Source of the DNA: Halothermothrix orenii H 168
GTDB taxonomy: Bacteria; Bacillota; Halanaerobiia; Halanaerobiales; Halothermotrichaceae
NCBI RefSeq assembly: GCF_000020485.1
Contig: NC_011899.1
Span: forward strand, 1,954,501-2,018,500
Length of the DNA stretch: 64,000 bases
Reading direction: 5' to 3'
Positions 1 to 8,711 of the stretch are shown here, one piece after another (position 1 is the stretch's first letter; each line of letters begins with the position of its first letter). A program made the position numbers and the translations under genes. The notes below the pieces were generated by a model. It made no database searches. It saw nothing but the letters and a program-made list of their open reading frames with translations, and had not been told where the DNA came from.

Positions 1-449
1 ACATCACTGCGGAGGGAAGCAACTTCATCCTCCAGGGTAGTAACTTTAACACCCATGGCATCAAGTTCGTCTTTAAATTCTTTTTCCAGGGTTGTAAGGG
101 CATCGTAAACTTCATCAACTTTGCTCTGATCAGCTAAAGCATCACTTATTAAATCTTTAACCATCTCTTCATTGAGATAGAGTTTGTCTTCAATTTCTTT
201 ATCTACTTTGCTTTCAAGATACTTAAGTATACGGGCGGTCATTTCAACCATTTCATAACGGGTAGCGGCCTGATCACCCCTGAAAGTCTGATCCGGGTAC
301 CCTTCAATCAAGCCAGCTTCATTTAAAACCTGGAAATTTTCATAAACCCAGTGATCCGGTGAAGGTGCATCTTTAAAATCGGCACCAAATACTGGTACGG
401 CAGATAACATCAAAACACCTACCAGTAATAAAGCAATTAACCTCTTCAT
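1..449 (-). CDS. SLH-domain outer-membrane protein (OmpM-like), N-terminal part
   Basis: This gene runs off the left edge, so only about 149 N-terminal residues are visible. A signal peptide (MKRLIALLLVGVLMLSAVPV, cleaved near VFGA) is followed by one S-layer homology domain (about residues 24-75: DHWVYENF, GLIEGYPD, then RGDQAATRYEM). After it comes a charged heptad-rich stretch likely to form a coiled coil. In diderm Firmicutes this order (SLH, coiled coil, then beta-barrel) is typical of OmpM-type proteins that tether the outer membrane to the cell wall and act as porins. The barrel itself is outside the window. The ATG is preceded by GGGGGATATGAGGT. A purely S-layer protein is the alternative. 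Confidence 0.75.
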   Translation of the reverse strand, partial: MKRLIALLLVGVLMLSAVPVFGADFKDAPSPDHWVYENFQVLNEAGLIEGYPDQTFRGDQAATRYEMVEMTARILKYLESKVDKEIEDKLYLNEEMVKDLISDALADQSKVDEVYDALTTLEKEFKDELDAMGVKVTTLEDEVASLRSD

Positions 450-915
450 ACCTCATATCCCCCTTTTTATTTATCAATACCATTCTTTATATTATTATAC
501 AATAAAACCTTAGAATCCTGCAAAATTTTCTAATACCTTTTCACCATTATTATTAACCATAAACCTTAAAAACATACCTGTTACAACAATTTAATTTAAA
601 ATTTGTTAAAATTATGTTAATTTATAATGTAGAACTATATGAATCTGTTATTATGTATTAAGTTTCTCCGGCACCTCCCTCCTTGAAAATATCCATCTGG
701 GTATAATAAGACTTATACTTATATAATACGAGATTCCTCCCTGTTATTCCTTTTTTATATTTATATTTATAGGTTTCTTTTTTTAAATACAACTTTAGCC
801 CCTTATTCGTGGCCTTTTTTAAATCATTCTTTATTATATGTATTTTTTAGAAATTAATACCTTTTTATAAAAAATAAATTTGTACTAACTTAAGCCAGCA
901 ATTTATTATGCAGGC
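450..915. other. AT-rich intergenic region between SLH gene and hcp terminator
   Basis: No convincing ORF was found in this stretch. On the minus strand it should hold the promoter and a long leader for the SLH protein gene. An SD-like AAGGAGGGAGGTG on the minus strand near 669-685 is not followed by a usable start codon. I see no recognisable riboswitch or repeat. Confidence 0.4.
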
Positions 916-941
916 AAAAAAGGGCAGATTTCTATCTGCCC
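916..941 (-). terminator. Rho-independent terminator of hcp
   Basis: A perfect 8-bp stem GGGCAGAT / ATCTGCCC with a 4-nt loop lies 27 bases after the hcp stop codon. It is followed on the minus strand by TTTTTT. Confidence 0.85.
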
Positions 942-967
942 CTGAACACAATTTAATGAGATATCTT

Positions 968-2635
968 CTACTCTCCAGCCATAATAGCTTTAACATCTTC
1001 TTCCACTTCACCGATGGGCTTAATATCAAATTTATCAACAAGAACTTTAACAACATTCGGTGACAGGAAGGCTGGAAGACTCGGTCCAAGCCTGATTCCC
1101 TTAACACCCAGGTACAACAGAGCCAGAAGCACGGCAACTGCTTTCTGTTCATACCAGGCAATGTCGTAGGAGATTGGCAATTCATTAATGTCATCCACTC
1201 CGAAGACTTCTGCCAGTTTTTGAGCAATTACTACCAGGGAATAGGAATCATTACACTGACCGGCATCGAGGATGCGGGGAATACCATCAATGTCGCCCAG
1301 GTTTAACTTATTATAACGGTACTTGGCACATCCAGCGGTTAAAATCACAGCATCTTCAGGGAGATTACGGGCTACATTGGTGTAGTAATCTCTACTCCTG
1401 TGGCGACCGTCACAACCGGCCATAACTACAAACCTCTTAATCTTTCCTTGCTTAACAGCTTCAACTACTTTATCAGCCACACTCATAACAGCATTATGGG
1501 CAAATCCAACCGGAATCATGCCATTTTCAAGTTCTTCAGGTGGATCACATTTTAATGCATGCTCTATTACCGGTGAGAAGTCCTTCTGTTCTCCAGGTTT
1601 ACGGTCCCGGATATGTTTTACTCCGGAGAAACCAACTACATTGGTAGTATAAACCCGGTCTCTGTAAGAATCTTTTGGCGGTACCAGACAGTTGGTGGTC
1701 ATTAAAATGGGACCATTAAATTTCTCAAACTCTTCTTTCTGCTGCCACCAGGCATTACCATAATTACCTACAAAGTGATCATACTTCTTAAAGGCAGGAT
1801 AGGCATTGGCAGGGAGCATTTCACCGTGTGTATAGACATCTACTCCCTTTCCTTCGGTCTGCTCCAGGAGTTCTTCAAGGTCTTTGAGATCATGACCACT
1901 AACAAGAATACCCGGCCTATTTCTTACCCCGAGGTTAACCTGGGTAGGTTCTGGATGGCCGTAGTTTGAAGTATTTGCTTGATCAAGTAAGGCCATAGTC
2001 TTTACGGCCACTTCACCACATTTCATGACCAGGGCAGTTAGTTCATCAGCACTAAGAGTATTATCAGTAGTGGCCACCAGTCCTTCCTGGAGGAAGGAAT
2101 ATATTTCCTGGTCCTCTTCTTCCAGAATATAGGCATGTTCCGCATAAGCGGCTATACCCTTAAGTCCATAAGTTAGTAATTCCCTTAAAGCCCTGACATC
2201 CTCATCTCCGGTGCTTAATACACCTACTTCCTCCCCCTTTGCATAAAAATCGCTAACGTCGTTACTGTACCAGGTTGCCATCCCGGGGAGTTTTTCATCA
2301 AATTCCTCTCCGTTTTTTTCCCGGTAGGCTTTTAAAAATTTATTTTTGATCCTGTCTCTAACCTCAAAGGCTTCCTTAATGATTTCTTCAAATCTCTTGT
2401 TATCAAAGTTAACATTGGTTATTGTGGTAAAAAGAGCTCTGGTTATAAAAGCCCCGGTCTCTCTATCAACTACTCCAAGTTCCTTTGCCTTTTCAGCATA
2501 GATTGAAATACCCTTTAAAAGATACACCAGTAAGTCCTGTAAATTGGCTACATCCCCGGTCTTACCACAGACACCTCTGACTGTACAGCCTTTATTGCGG
2601 GCTGCTTCCTGACACTGAAAACAAAACATACTCAT
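968..2635 (-). CDS. hcp: Hydroxylamine reductase / hybrid cluster protein
   Basis: The protein has 555 residues, a usual length for Hcp of anaerobes. Four N-terminal cysteines (C5, C8, C17, C23; CX2CX8CX5C) would bind the cubane cluster. Later segments carry the hybrid-cluster ligands: YTHGEMLP (His), [30 protein letters not shown] and DAGQCNDSY (Cys). The enzyme reduces hydroxylamine in vitro, and in cells it is linked to NO or nitrosative stress and protein S-nitrosylation. The start was chosen at the ATG behind AGGGGGAGGAAAAAAT, which gives MSMFCFQC, rather than 14 codons upstream. It is a single-gene unit with its own terminator. I saw no regulator site with confidence. Confidence 0.95.
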   Translation of the reverse strand: MSMFCFQCQEAARNKGCTVRGVCGKTGDVANLQDLLVYLLKGISIYAEKAKELGVVDRETGAFITRALFTTITNVNFDNKRFEEIIKEAFEVRDRIKNKFLKAYREKNGEEFDEKLPGMATWYSNDVSDFYAKGEEVGVLSTGDEDVRALRELLTYGLKGIAAYAEHAYILEEEDQEIYSFLQEGLVATTDNTLSADELTALVMKCGEVAVKTMALLDQANTSNYGHPEPTQVNLGVRNRPGILVSGHDLKDLEELLEQTEGKGVDVYTHGEMLPANAYPAFKKYDHFVGNYGNAWWQQKEEFEKFNGPILMTTNCLVPPKDSYRDRVYTTNVVGFSGVKHIRDRKPGEQKDFSPVIEHALKCDPPEELENGMIPVGFAHNAVMSVADKVVEAVKQGKIKRFVVMAGCDGRHRSRDYYTNVARNLPEDAVILTAGCAKYRYNKLNLGDIDGIPRILDAGQCNDSYSLVVIAQKLAEVFGVDDINELPISYDIAWYEQKAVAVLLALLYLGVKGIRLGPSLPAFLSPNVVKVLVDKFDIKPIGEVEEDVKAIMAGE

Positions 2636-2746
2636 ATTTTTTCCTCCCCCTAAATTATCATTTCTGTTCACTTCCAATTATATCGCCGGGGGAGGAGGTA
2701 AACCATGATATTTCTCACACTTTAATTATTTTTTTGAGTAATTTTA

Positions 2747-3268
2747 TCAATTTAATTTGTTTTCCTGGCCGAGGTCAAGATTTGTGGCCTCAAGACCCTT
2801 ATAAACCAGGAGAGCTATAATACCTCCTATCAGGGCAGTAACTAACTGGGGAAAACTCATAGCCTGGGCTACTTTACCGGGTATTTTAATTGATAGGACT
2901 TTCAACAATAACTGAACAGCCCCGGCCAGTAGCAAAAATTTAACAGCTGAAGCTGCTACTACTGCCAGTATTTTATTCTTTTTCTTAAGAAGAGCAAAGA
3001 TAATAACCAGTACAGCATTACCGGCTGCAATAAAAGGAATCATCGGGGCTAATACTCCCGGTAAAATACCTCTTATAAAAGCAATTACAGGAGTAAAAAT
3101 CCCGATAATAACCCCTCCTGATATACCCACCAGCATGGCGGCTACATAAAGAACAGTATTAACAACAGGCCCGGTAATCATCTGGGGGAAACCACCCATC
3201 TGAAATACCAGAGCAATCGCCAGTAAAATGGCAGTCCTTGTAATAAATTTTACATTATTCTGATTCAT
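2747..3268 (-). CDS. ECF transporter S component (substrate unknown)
   Basis: This is a 173-residue, very hydrophobic protein with five or six membrane segments. A Gly/Pro-rich second segment (VGISGGVIIGIFTPVIAF) and a conserved-looking IPFIAAGNA stretch resemble substrate-binding (S) subunits of energy-coupling-factor vitamin transporters. Such subunits work with a shared ECF module (EcfA, EcfA', EcfT), and none of those is encoded here, so this would be a group II S unit. The start was set at the ATG eight bases after AAGGAGGGA; the longer ORF adds only a non-coding-looking leader. The substrate cannot be told from sequence. A TATAAT on the minus strand at 3411-3416 could be its -10 box, leaving a leader of about 135 nt. 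Confidence 0.7.
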   Translation of the reverse strand: MNQNNVKFITRTAILLAIALVFQMGGFPQMITGPVVNTVLYVAAMLVGISGGVIIGIFTPVIAFIRGILPGVLAPMIPFIAAGNAVLVIIFALLKKKNKILAVVAASAVKFLLLAGAVQLLLKVLSIKIPGKVAQAMSFPQLVTALIGGIIALLVYKGLEATNLDLGQENKLN

Positions 3269-3410
3269 TTTCAAATTCCCTCCTTGAAATATTATAATAA
3301 TTGTAAATACCATATAAGTTAAGAAACCTTTAAGACTTCAACATCACTGACATAGTCCAGTCAGACCAGTTATGTTTTTTCTCAACTCTTCCCTGCTCTC
3401 AGGGAAAAAT
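3269..3410 (-). promoter_or_regulatory. Structured leader upstream of the ECF S-component gene
   Basis: Between a candidate -10 box (TATAAT, 3411-3416) and the SD lies about 135 nt with several short self-complementary segments, for example CCCTG/CAGGG near 3390-3403 and ACATA/TATGT near 3345-3376. Genes for ECF S components are often controlled by vitamin riboswitches. I could not match this leader to the TPP, FMN, THF, cobalamin or preQ1 consensus. Confidence 0.25.
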
Positions 3411-3534
3411 ATTATACTAACACATCAGTTATGTATAACCATTAGGAACAGGTTTAATGAAGAAGTAGTTATTAGAAAAAGCAGGTTTAATAAAATTATA
3501 TAACATATCATTTCTTTAGTATAGAGTTATAACA

Positions 3535-3569
3535 AAAATAGCCTGCCTTAAGTTTCGTTAAGGCAGGCT
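3535..3569 (-). terminator. Terminator of the DUF5320 gene
   Basis: A 12-bp perfect stem AGCCTGCCTTAA / TTAAGGCAGGCT with a 6-nt loop is followed on the minus strand by TATTTTTG. It lies 30 bases after the stop codon of the gene at 3599-3952. Confidence 0.85.
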
Positions 3570-3598
3570 ATACTTGCATGATTAAATAATTTTAATGA

Positions 3599-3952
3599 TT
3601 ATTCTTCATCGTTTTTGGTATCATGACCCTTTAACTCATTTATCCGCTCTTTGACGGAATCGAGTTCTTCCTTGAGTAATTGAGCCTGATCTTCAAGAAA
3701 CCTTAATTCATCCCTGGAATCATATTGAGCCTGGACAGGAACATACCTACCATAACCGGGGCCAAATCCATAACCCCGACCATAGCCTCTACCAAGACCC
3801 CGGCCAAATCCTCTGCCGTAGCCCCAGCCTCCAGCTCTTCTGCCATATCCAGACTTAACAAAACCAGGTGAATTATAACCTGCACAATAACCTAAACCTC
3901 TACCTGTCATTGGTCCATGTCCCACAGGACCGGTTCTATCTCCACGCGGCAT
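3599..3952 (-). CDS. DUF5320 family Gly/Arg/Tyr-rich protein
   Basis: This protein has 117 residues. It opens with MPRGDRTGPVGHGPMTGRG, the hallmark of the DUF5320 family, and has one conserved-position cysteine (GYCAG). A low-complexity GRGYGRGYGFGPGYGR block follows (about residues 38-68), then a C-terminal coiled coil (about 78-108). Family members recur next to Mrp/NBP35 ATPases and NifX-type dinitrogenase-cofactor proteins, as here. The role is unknown, and metal or cluster handling is only inferred from neighbours. It has its own near-perfect promoter (4001-4029), SD (AAAAGGAGTGAC) and terminator, so it can be expressed separately from mrp. Confidence 0.85.
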   Translation of the reverse strand: MPRGDRTGPVGHGPMTGRGLGYCAGYNSPGFVKSGYGRRAGGWGYGRGFGRGLGRGYGRGYGFGPGYGRYVPVQAQYDSRDELRFLEDQAQLLKEELDSVKERINELKGHDTKNDEE

Positions 3953-4000
3953 ATTATGTCACTCCTTTTATAGTATTGAGCATTTGTTCATTACAATTAT

Positions 4001-4029
4001 ATTATATACGAGTTTTGAACAAATGTCAA
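4001..4029 (-). promoter_or_regulatory. Consensus sigma-A promoter for the DUF5320 gene
   Basis: On the minus strand TTGACA (4024-4029), a 17-bp spacer and TATAAT (4001-4006) match the housekeeping consensus exactly. The promoter sits just past the mrp stop codon and about 45 nt before the DUF5320 start. Confidence 0.75.
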
Positions 4030-4038
4030 TAACCCTGT

Positions 4039-4896
4039 TTAAACTTTTTTCTTGCCACCGGGAGAGCCCTGAAGGAAAAGGGGTTTTACATCAGGGTCAA
4101 ATTCACCCCTGTTATTTTCAATTTTATCTGCAATACTGTTATACACTCTGGTTACTTCTGATCCGGGGTTGTTTAAGATAAGGGGCTGACCCTCATCACC
4201 GAGTTTTCTGATTTCAGGTTCCAGAGGAATCTGACCCAGTAAATCTGTCTTCAAAAAGGAGGCAAGTTCTTTCCCTCCTCCTTCCCCAAATATATATTCT
4301 TTATGACCACAATCCGGGCATTTATAATAAGACATATTTTCAACAACACCGGCTATATTAATATTTAATTTTTCAGCAACCCTGGCTATACGACCCGCCA
4401 CTTTGGTAGCCACAACCTGAGGAGTAGTCACAATAAGCAGCTCTGAATGGGGTAATTTTTGCATTATATTAAGGGCCATATCACCGGTTCCCGGTGGGAG
4501 ATCCAGCAACAGATAATCAAGTTCACCCCAGTGAACATCTTCCATAAACTGCTGTAAAGCCCCTGCCAGAAGAGGAGCCCTCCAGATAACAGCCTCATTT
4601 TCACCAACAAAAGAACCCATGGACATCACTTTAATTCCCTTTACTTCAGGGGGAATTATTTCCTTATCATTAAGGGCCCGGGGTTCTTCTTTAAGGCCCA
4701 GAATCCGGGGAATACTGAAACCATGGATATCGGCATCAACAATCCCGACCCTGTTACCTTTCTCCTTTAAACTCAAAGCCAGGTTAGAAGTTACAGTGGA
4801 TTTTCCTACCCCACCCTTACCACTGGCAACAGCTATCAACCCTTTTTCAATAGAACCATGGTTTAATACAAGTTTATTATCTTTTACCTGATACAT
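4039..4896 (-). CDS. mrp: Mrp/NBP35-type P-loop ATPase, Fe-S cluster carrier
   Basis: The protein has 285 residues. A deviant Walker A (ASGKGGVGKST, about residues 25-35), a DADIHGFSIP switch segment, the LLLDLPPGTGD Walker B region and a C-terminal CPDC motif (in YYKCPDCGH) define the Mrp/ApbC/NBP35 family. Dimers of these proteins bind and transfer a [4Fe-4S] cluster in the cytoplasm. The gene lies 20 bases after znuB, so it may be co-transcribed with the zinc transporter. It is followed by the DUF5320 gene, a common pairing. The name is given for the family; the client protein is unknown. Confidence 0.9.
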   Translation of the reverse strand: MYQVKDNKLVLNHGSIEKGLIAVASGKGGVGKSTVTSNLALSLKEKGNRVGIVDADIHGFSIPRILGLKEEPRALNDKEIIPPEVKGIKVMSMGSFVGENEAVIWRAPLLAGALQQFMEDVHWGELDYLLLDLPPGTGDMALNIMQKLPHSELLIVTTPQVVATKVAGRIARVAEKLNINIAGVVENMSYYKCPDCGHKEYIFGEGGGKELASFLKTDLLGQIPLEPEIRKLGDEGQPLILNNPGSEVTRVYNSIADKIENNRGEFDPDVKPLFLQGSPGGKKKV

Positions 4897-4916
4897 TCCT
4901 ATCCCTCCTGGTTAGT

Positions 4917-5750
4917 CTATTTATTATCTGGTACACTGCAGTAAGTGCACCGCCTTTTTGGGGAAAACATTACCGCCAGAACAAACAAAATTCCCAGTGT
5001 CAGGACAATGCCCGGTCCAGATGGTATATTGTAATAATATGAAAGAAATAGTCCTGCCAGGGATCCGATAACCCCGAATGTTGCCGAATAAATAATCATT
5101 TTAACCAGTGAATGTGTTAACTGATAGGCTCCGGCTGCGGGGATGGTAAGGAAAGCTATGACCAGAAGATTCCCGACCGCTTTTAAAGAAATTACAATGG
5201 TAATTGCCGTCAGGGTTAACAGTAAATATAATAGTTTTTTGGCAGGAAGCCCACTGGCCTTTGCCATCTTATAATCAAAGGTAATAAAGTGAAATTCTTT
5301 TAAAAAAGCATAAATTAAAACGATTACTACAAGGGACATGGCTCCGACTATATACAGTTCAGTTGTACTTATTGAAATAATATTTCCAAATAAGTAGCCG
5401 AAAAGCTCGGCATTATATTCATCCATTAATCCGATAAACAGAACAGCTAAACCCATTGTTAATGAAAAAAGAATACCAATAGCTGCATCCATATTTATTT
5501 CAGCCTGTTCATTAGTATACCCGACCAGCCATACCATTAACAAACTGAAAACAATCCCTAAAAGTAACGGGTTGGCACCCAGCAAAAAAGCCAGGGCCAC
5601 CCCCGCAAAAGCTGCATGGGAAATACCGGCACTAATAAAGGATAAACCCTTTAGAATAACAAATACCCCAATAATTGAACAACTAACTCCAATAAATAAT
5701 GAAGCCACCATACTCCTTAACATAAAGCTATAACTAAAAATCTCAAGCAT
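4917..5750 (-). CDS. znuB: Metal ABC transporter permease (ZnuB/MntB type)
   Basis: This is a roughly 277-residue integral membrane protein with about eight or nine helices, of the ABC-3 permease family (zinc, manganese or iron uptake). Typical segments include SFISAGISHAAFAGVALAF near the N terminus and VISLKAVGNLLVIAFLTIPA, the region that usually contacts the ATPase. The start was set at the ATG behind GGGGGGAAATCAAT, which overlaps the end of znuC by 8 bases. The C terminus has a small CTYC motif, possibly incidental. It forms an operon znuA-znuC-znuB-(mrp). Zinc is favoured over manganese because of the histidine-rich loop in the binding protein. Confidence 0.88.
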   Translation of the reverse strand: MLEIFSYSFMLRSMVASLFIGVSCSIIGVFVILKGLSFISAGISHAAFAGVALAFLLGANPLLLGIVFSLLMVWLVGYTNEQAEINMDAAIGILFSLTMGLAVLFIGLMDEYNAELFGYLFGNIISISTTELYIVGAMSLVVIVLIYAFLKEFHFITFDYKMAKASGLPAKKLLYLLLTLTAITIVISLKAVGNLLVIAFLTIPAAGAYQLTHSLVKMIIYSATFGVIGSLAGLFLSYYYNIPSGPGIVLTLGILFVLAVMFSPKRRCTYCSVPDNK

Positions 5751-6462
5751 ATTGATTTCCCCCCAGATACTGACCAATGATGGATTCGGGGTTATCTATG
5801 GTTAATTTCTGCTCATCGATATAGATAATCCGGCCGGCCAGATCATAAATCTGGTTAAGGTGGTGAGTTACCATTATAACTGTAATATTCTTTTTCAGCC
5901 TGATATCATTAATAAGATTTATAAGCCGTGTCTGGGAAAAATGGTCAAGGCCGGTTGTCGGTTCATCCAGTAATAAGATGTCGGGGTTATTTACCAGGGC
6001 TCTGGCTATTAAAACCCTCTGTTGCTGTCCCCCCGACAGGTGCCCAAAAGGATGTTCCTCAAAACCTCCCATTCCAACCTGCCTCAATGCTTCACTGACC
6101 CTCTGAAAATGTTCTGGCCCCGGGTGCCGCAACATACCAATTGTACTGTACATTCCCATAGCGACAACTTCCTTAACCAGAACCGGAAACCTGGGGTCAG
6201 TATTACTTTTCTGGGGTAAATACCCCATTTTTTCCCTGATTTTTTTAATGCTGCTGGAGGTATTATAACCCTTTATCACAATCTTACCCGACAGTGGTTT
6301 AACAAGTCCCAGAATCAGTTTAATAAGGGTACTTTTCCCCGAACCATTAGGTCCGGCCACTCCAACAAATTCACCCTGATTAACAGTAAATGATATATTA
6401 TTTAATACTATTCTATCCTGATAACCTGCCGATACCCCTTCAAATTTAATTGCCCCTTCCAT
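5743..6462 (-). CDS. znuC: Metal ABC transporter ATP-binding protein (ZnuC type)
   Basis: This 239-residue ABC ATPase has Walker A GPNGSGKST, Q-loop GYLPQKS, signature LSGGQQQRV, Walker B ILLLDEPTTGLD and an H-loop histidine in VTHHLNQ. It powers uptake through the adjacent ZnuB-like permease on the inner face of the membrane. It lies between the znuA-like gene (29-base gap) and znuB (8-base overlap), the classical arrangement of a metal uptake operon. Confidence 0.9.
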   Translation of the reverse strand: MEGAIKFEGVSAGYQDRIVLNNISFTVNQGEFVGVAGPNGSGKSTLIKLILGLVKPLSGKIVIKGYNTSSSIKKIREKMGYLPQKSNTDPRFPVLVKEVVAMGMYSTIGMLRHPGPEHFQRVSEALRQVGMGGFEEHPFGHLSGGQQQRVLIARALVNNPDILLLDEPTTGLDHFSQTRLINLINDIRLKKNITVIMVTHHLNQIYDLAGRIIYIDEQKLTIDNPESIIGQYLGGNQYA

Positions 6463-6490
6463 GTTAACATCACATCCTTAACCGGTCATA

Positions 6491-7432
6491 TTATTTTAAG
6501 ACATTAATAATAGTTTCTATATTGTACCTGATAAGTCCTTTATAACTACCGGTTTCTGGAATTATTTCAGGTATCAGTAATGGAGTCAGGTACACAACTT
6601 TTCCTCCGGTTTCCCGGGCTAAAGTTTCAGCTATCTTACTCCCCGATTGTCTGGCTTCAATAATTACTTCAATATCTTCTTTTTTTAGCTGTTTTATTAA
6701 AGACGTTATTTCCCGGGCTGAAATATCCTGCCCCGGTACCACCCGGGAAGGGAGAGGTGTTTCAAATCCAAAATAATCCAGCAGGTAGGGGAAGGCTGCT
6801 GCATATGAAAAAACACGGCGGTCATCAAGTCTGGCTACCCTGTTTTTCAGCTCTAATATTTCAGTATTAAGTTCAGATAAGTAATATTTATAATTCTTTG
6901 TATAATATTCCTTATTTACAGGATCAGCTTTAATCAAACTATCCTTAATAGCAGTTATCATTAACCTGGCATTGTCCGGATTTAACCAGATATGGGGGTT
7001 TCCATGATTATGATTATCATGGCCATGTTCATCATCTACACTACCACCAATAACCTTTATTCCCGGCACCCTGGAAGTTGTAACTATAATCTTTTCAGAG
7101 GCTATTTCCTTTAAAATGTCATCAATCCATACTTCCAGCCCCATGCCGATGGTTACTATCATATCTGCTTCCATAAGTTTTTTTCTATCCCCCGGAGACA
7201 TACTAAAGGTATGGGGAGTTTCAAGTCCGGTTATTAAACTCTCAACCTCGACTTTTTCCCCCCCGATCTCTTTAACAAAATCTTCCAGGATATTAACACT
7301 GGTTATTACTTTCAGTTTATCACTCACTACACCAGATCGCTCGTCCCCTTTTAAACCTATAAACAGTACAGGGAAGAATATAATAACCAGAAATACCAGT
7401 ATATATATTTTCTTCACGGCAAATCCCCCCAA
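6491..7432 (-). CDS. znuA: Zinc-type ABC transporter substrate-binding protein (ZnuA)
   Basis: This 313-residue cluster A-I binding protein starts with an N-terminal hydrophobic signal/anchor segment (KKIYILVFLVIIFFPVLFIG). It has no lipobox cysteine. A histidine/aspartate-rich loop (DDEHGHDNHNHGNPHIW, about residues 133-149) is characteristic of zinc-specific members. Other metal-ligand segments include TPHTFSMSP, AAAFPYLLDYFG and a C-terminal E/D region. The TTG start at 7432 has a good SD (GGAGG, 5-nt spacing). A GTG at 7417 behind GGGGGGA is the alternative. I saw no clear Zur box in the 64-base gap upstream, so the gene may be read from the NifX operon ahead of it. Confidence 0.87.
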   Translation of the reverse strand: MGGFAVKKIYILVFLVIIFFPVLFIGLKGDERSGVVSDKLKVITSVNILEDFVKEIGGEKVEVESLITGLETPHTFSMSPGDRKKLMEADMIVTIGMGLEVWIDDILKEIASEKIIVTTSRVPGIKVIGGSVDDEHGHDNHNHGNPHIWLNPDNARLMITAIKDSLIKADPVNKEYYTKNYKYYLSELNTEILELKNRVARLDDRRVFSYAAAFPYLLDYFGFETPLPSRVVPGQDISAREITSLIKQLKKEDIEVIIEARQSGSKIAETLARETGGKVVYLTPLLIPEIIPETGSYKGLIRYNIETIINVLK

Positions 7433-7496
7433 CTCTTCCTCCAGTATTTAAAATTTAACCAGGTTATAACTTGAACCTTAATTTTTATGCCGGTGG

Positions 7497-7838
7497 TCAA
7501 TGGTTATGATCATGTTCACAGAAATCATCAGTACTGTCAAGTTTTCCAGCCAGATAAGACTCTATACATTCACCTACAGAGCCACTGGCCCCACTGATAA
7601 CTTTAATTCCCATCTGATCAAAAAGATCTTTAGCCCGGCGCCCCATGCCGGAAACTAAAACAACATCAACACCCTGTTCATTAAGAAATTTCGGTAAAAA
7701 ACCCGGGGTATGTCCCGGATTAGGAATTACCTCTTTATTAATTATACCACCATCATTAACATCGATAATAGTAAACTGAGAACATCTTCCAAAATGGGGG
7801 GAAATTTTATTACCTTCACTGGGAACAGCAATTTTCAT
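7497..7838 (-). CDS. NifX/NifB-type dinitrogenase cofactor domain protein (ORP-like) 1
   Basis: This 113-residue protein begins MKIAVPSEGNKISPHFGRC, the standard start of the Nitro_FeMo-Co (NifX/NafY/NifB C-terminal) fold. It ends with a short histidine-rich tail (CEHDHNH). Stand-alone members of this fold bind Fe-S or Mo-containing clusters; the orange protein of Desulfovibrio carries a Mo-Cu cluster. No nitrogenase genes are present in the window, so nitrogen fixation is not implied. It lies six bases after a MinD-type ferredoxin-ATPase gene and is paralogous to the product of 9576-9926. Confidence 0.85.
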   Translation of the reverse strand: MKIAVPSEGNKISPHFGRCSQFTIIDVNDGGIINKEVIPNPGHTPGFLPKFLNEQGVDVVLVSGMGRRAKDLFDQMGIKVISGASGSVGECIESYLAGKLDSTDDFCEHDHNH

Positions 7839-7844
7839 TAATAC

Positions 7845-8711
7845 TCACTCCTTTAAATATTTTTTAACATTATTCCAGATATCTTCAATGGCTATTCTGG
7901 CCCTGTCGGCTTCGTTATAATTTACAGCAATTTTTCCAAGGCGTAAAGCACTGACAATTCCCTGGCAGAATGGTATTTTACCGGCTATTTCAATCCCTCT
8001 ATCCTGGCAAAACCCGGTTATTTCCTTACTTATATTCTTATTTAAATCATACTTATTAATTACAACTAATGGGGTAATGCCGAAATGATTTATTACTTTA
8101 AGCAGCCTCTTCAAATCAGAAAAACCTGATTTAGTGGGCTCGGTAACCACCAGAGCCAGATCAACTTCATTGAGAGAGGCAATAACAGGGCAGCCTATCC
8201 CCGGAGGACCATCTACCAGAATCAGGTCCTTACCTTCTCTCCCGGCAATATTGTCGGCAAGTTTTTTTACCTCACTGACCAGTTTACCCGAATTCTCAGC
8301 CCCAATATTCAATCTGGCATGGACCATCGGCAAAAACTCTGTTTTAGAGATATAAACATTCCCTGTTTCAACTTCTTTCAGCTCAAGGGCATCTTGTGGA
8401 CACATGGCAACACATGTCCCACACCCTTCACATTTAATGGGGTTTATTTCAAATCCGGGGGTAATAGCATTAAAATTACAGACCTGCCTGCAGTACCCAC
8501 AATCTATACATAAATCCGGATTTTTTACCGCCAGTTTTCCCCCTTTAAAGGTTCTTTTTTCAACAACCTCAGGTTTGAGAAGCAAATGCAGATTCGGGGC
8601 ATCCACATCACAGTCAGCAATAATTGCATTTTCAGATAAAACAGCAAGACTGGCAGAGAGGGTTGTTTTACCGGTACCTCCCTTTCCACTAATAACTGTA
8701 ACTCTTTTCAT
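7845..8711 (-). CDS. MinD-superfamily ATPase with inserted 2x[4Fe-4S] ferredoxin domain 1
   Basis: This 288-residue protein has a deviant Walker A GKGGTGKTT (residues about 9-17) and a ferredoxin insertion near residues 60-115 with two CxxCxxCxxxC motifs (CIDCGYCRQVC and CEGCGTCVAMC). The Walker B-like VDGPPGIGCPV follows. This is the COG1149 family found beside NifX-type proteins and in the Desulfovibrio orange-protein cluster. It probably uses ATP to load or move a metal cluster onto a partner in the cytoplasm. Its start overlaps the upstream paralogue by 23 bases, implying translational coupling. The exact client is unknown. Confidence 0.88.
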   Translation of the reverse strand: MKRVTVISGKGGTGKTTLSASLAVLSENAIIADCDVDAPNLHLLLKPEVVEKRTFKGGKLAVKNPDLCIDCGYCRQVCNFNAITPGFEINPIKCEGCGTCVAMCPQDALELKEVETGNVYISKTEFLPMVHARLNIGAENSGKLVSEVKKLADNIAGREGKDLILVDGPPGIGCPVIASLNEVDLALVVTEPTKSGFSDLKRLLKVINHFGITPLVVINKYDLNKNISKEITGFCQDRGIEIAGKIPFCQGIVSALRLGKIAVNYNEADRARIAIEDIWNNVKKYLKE

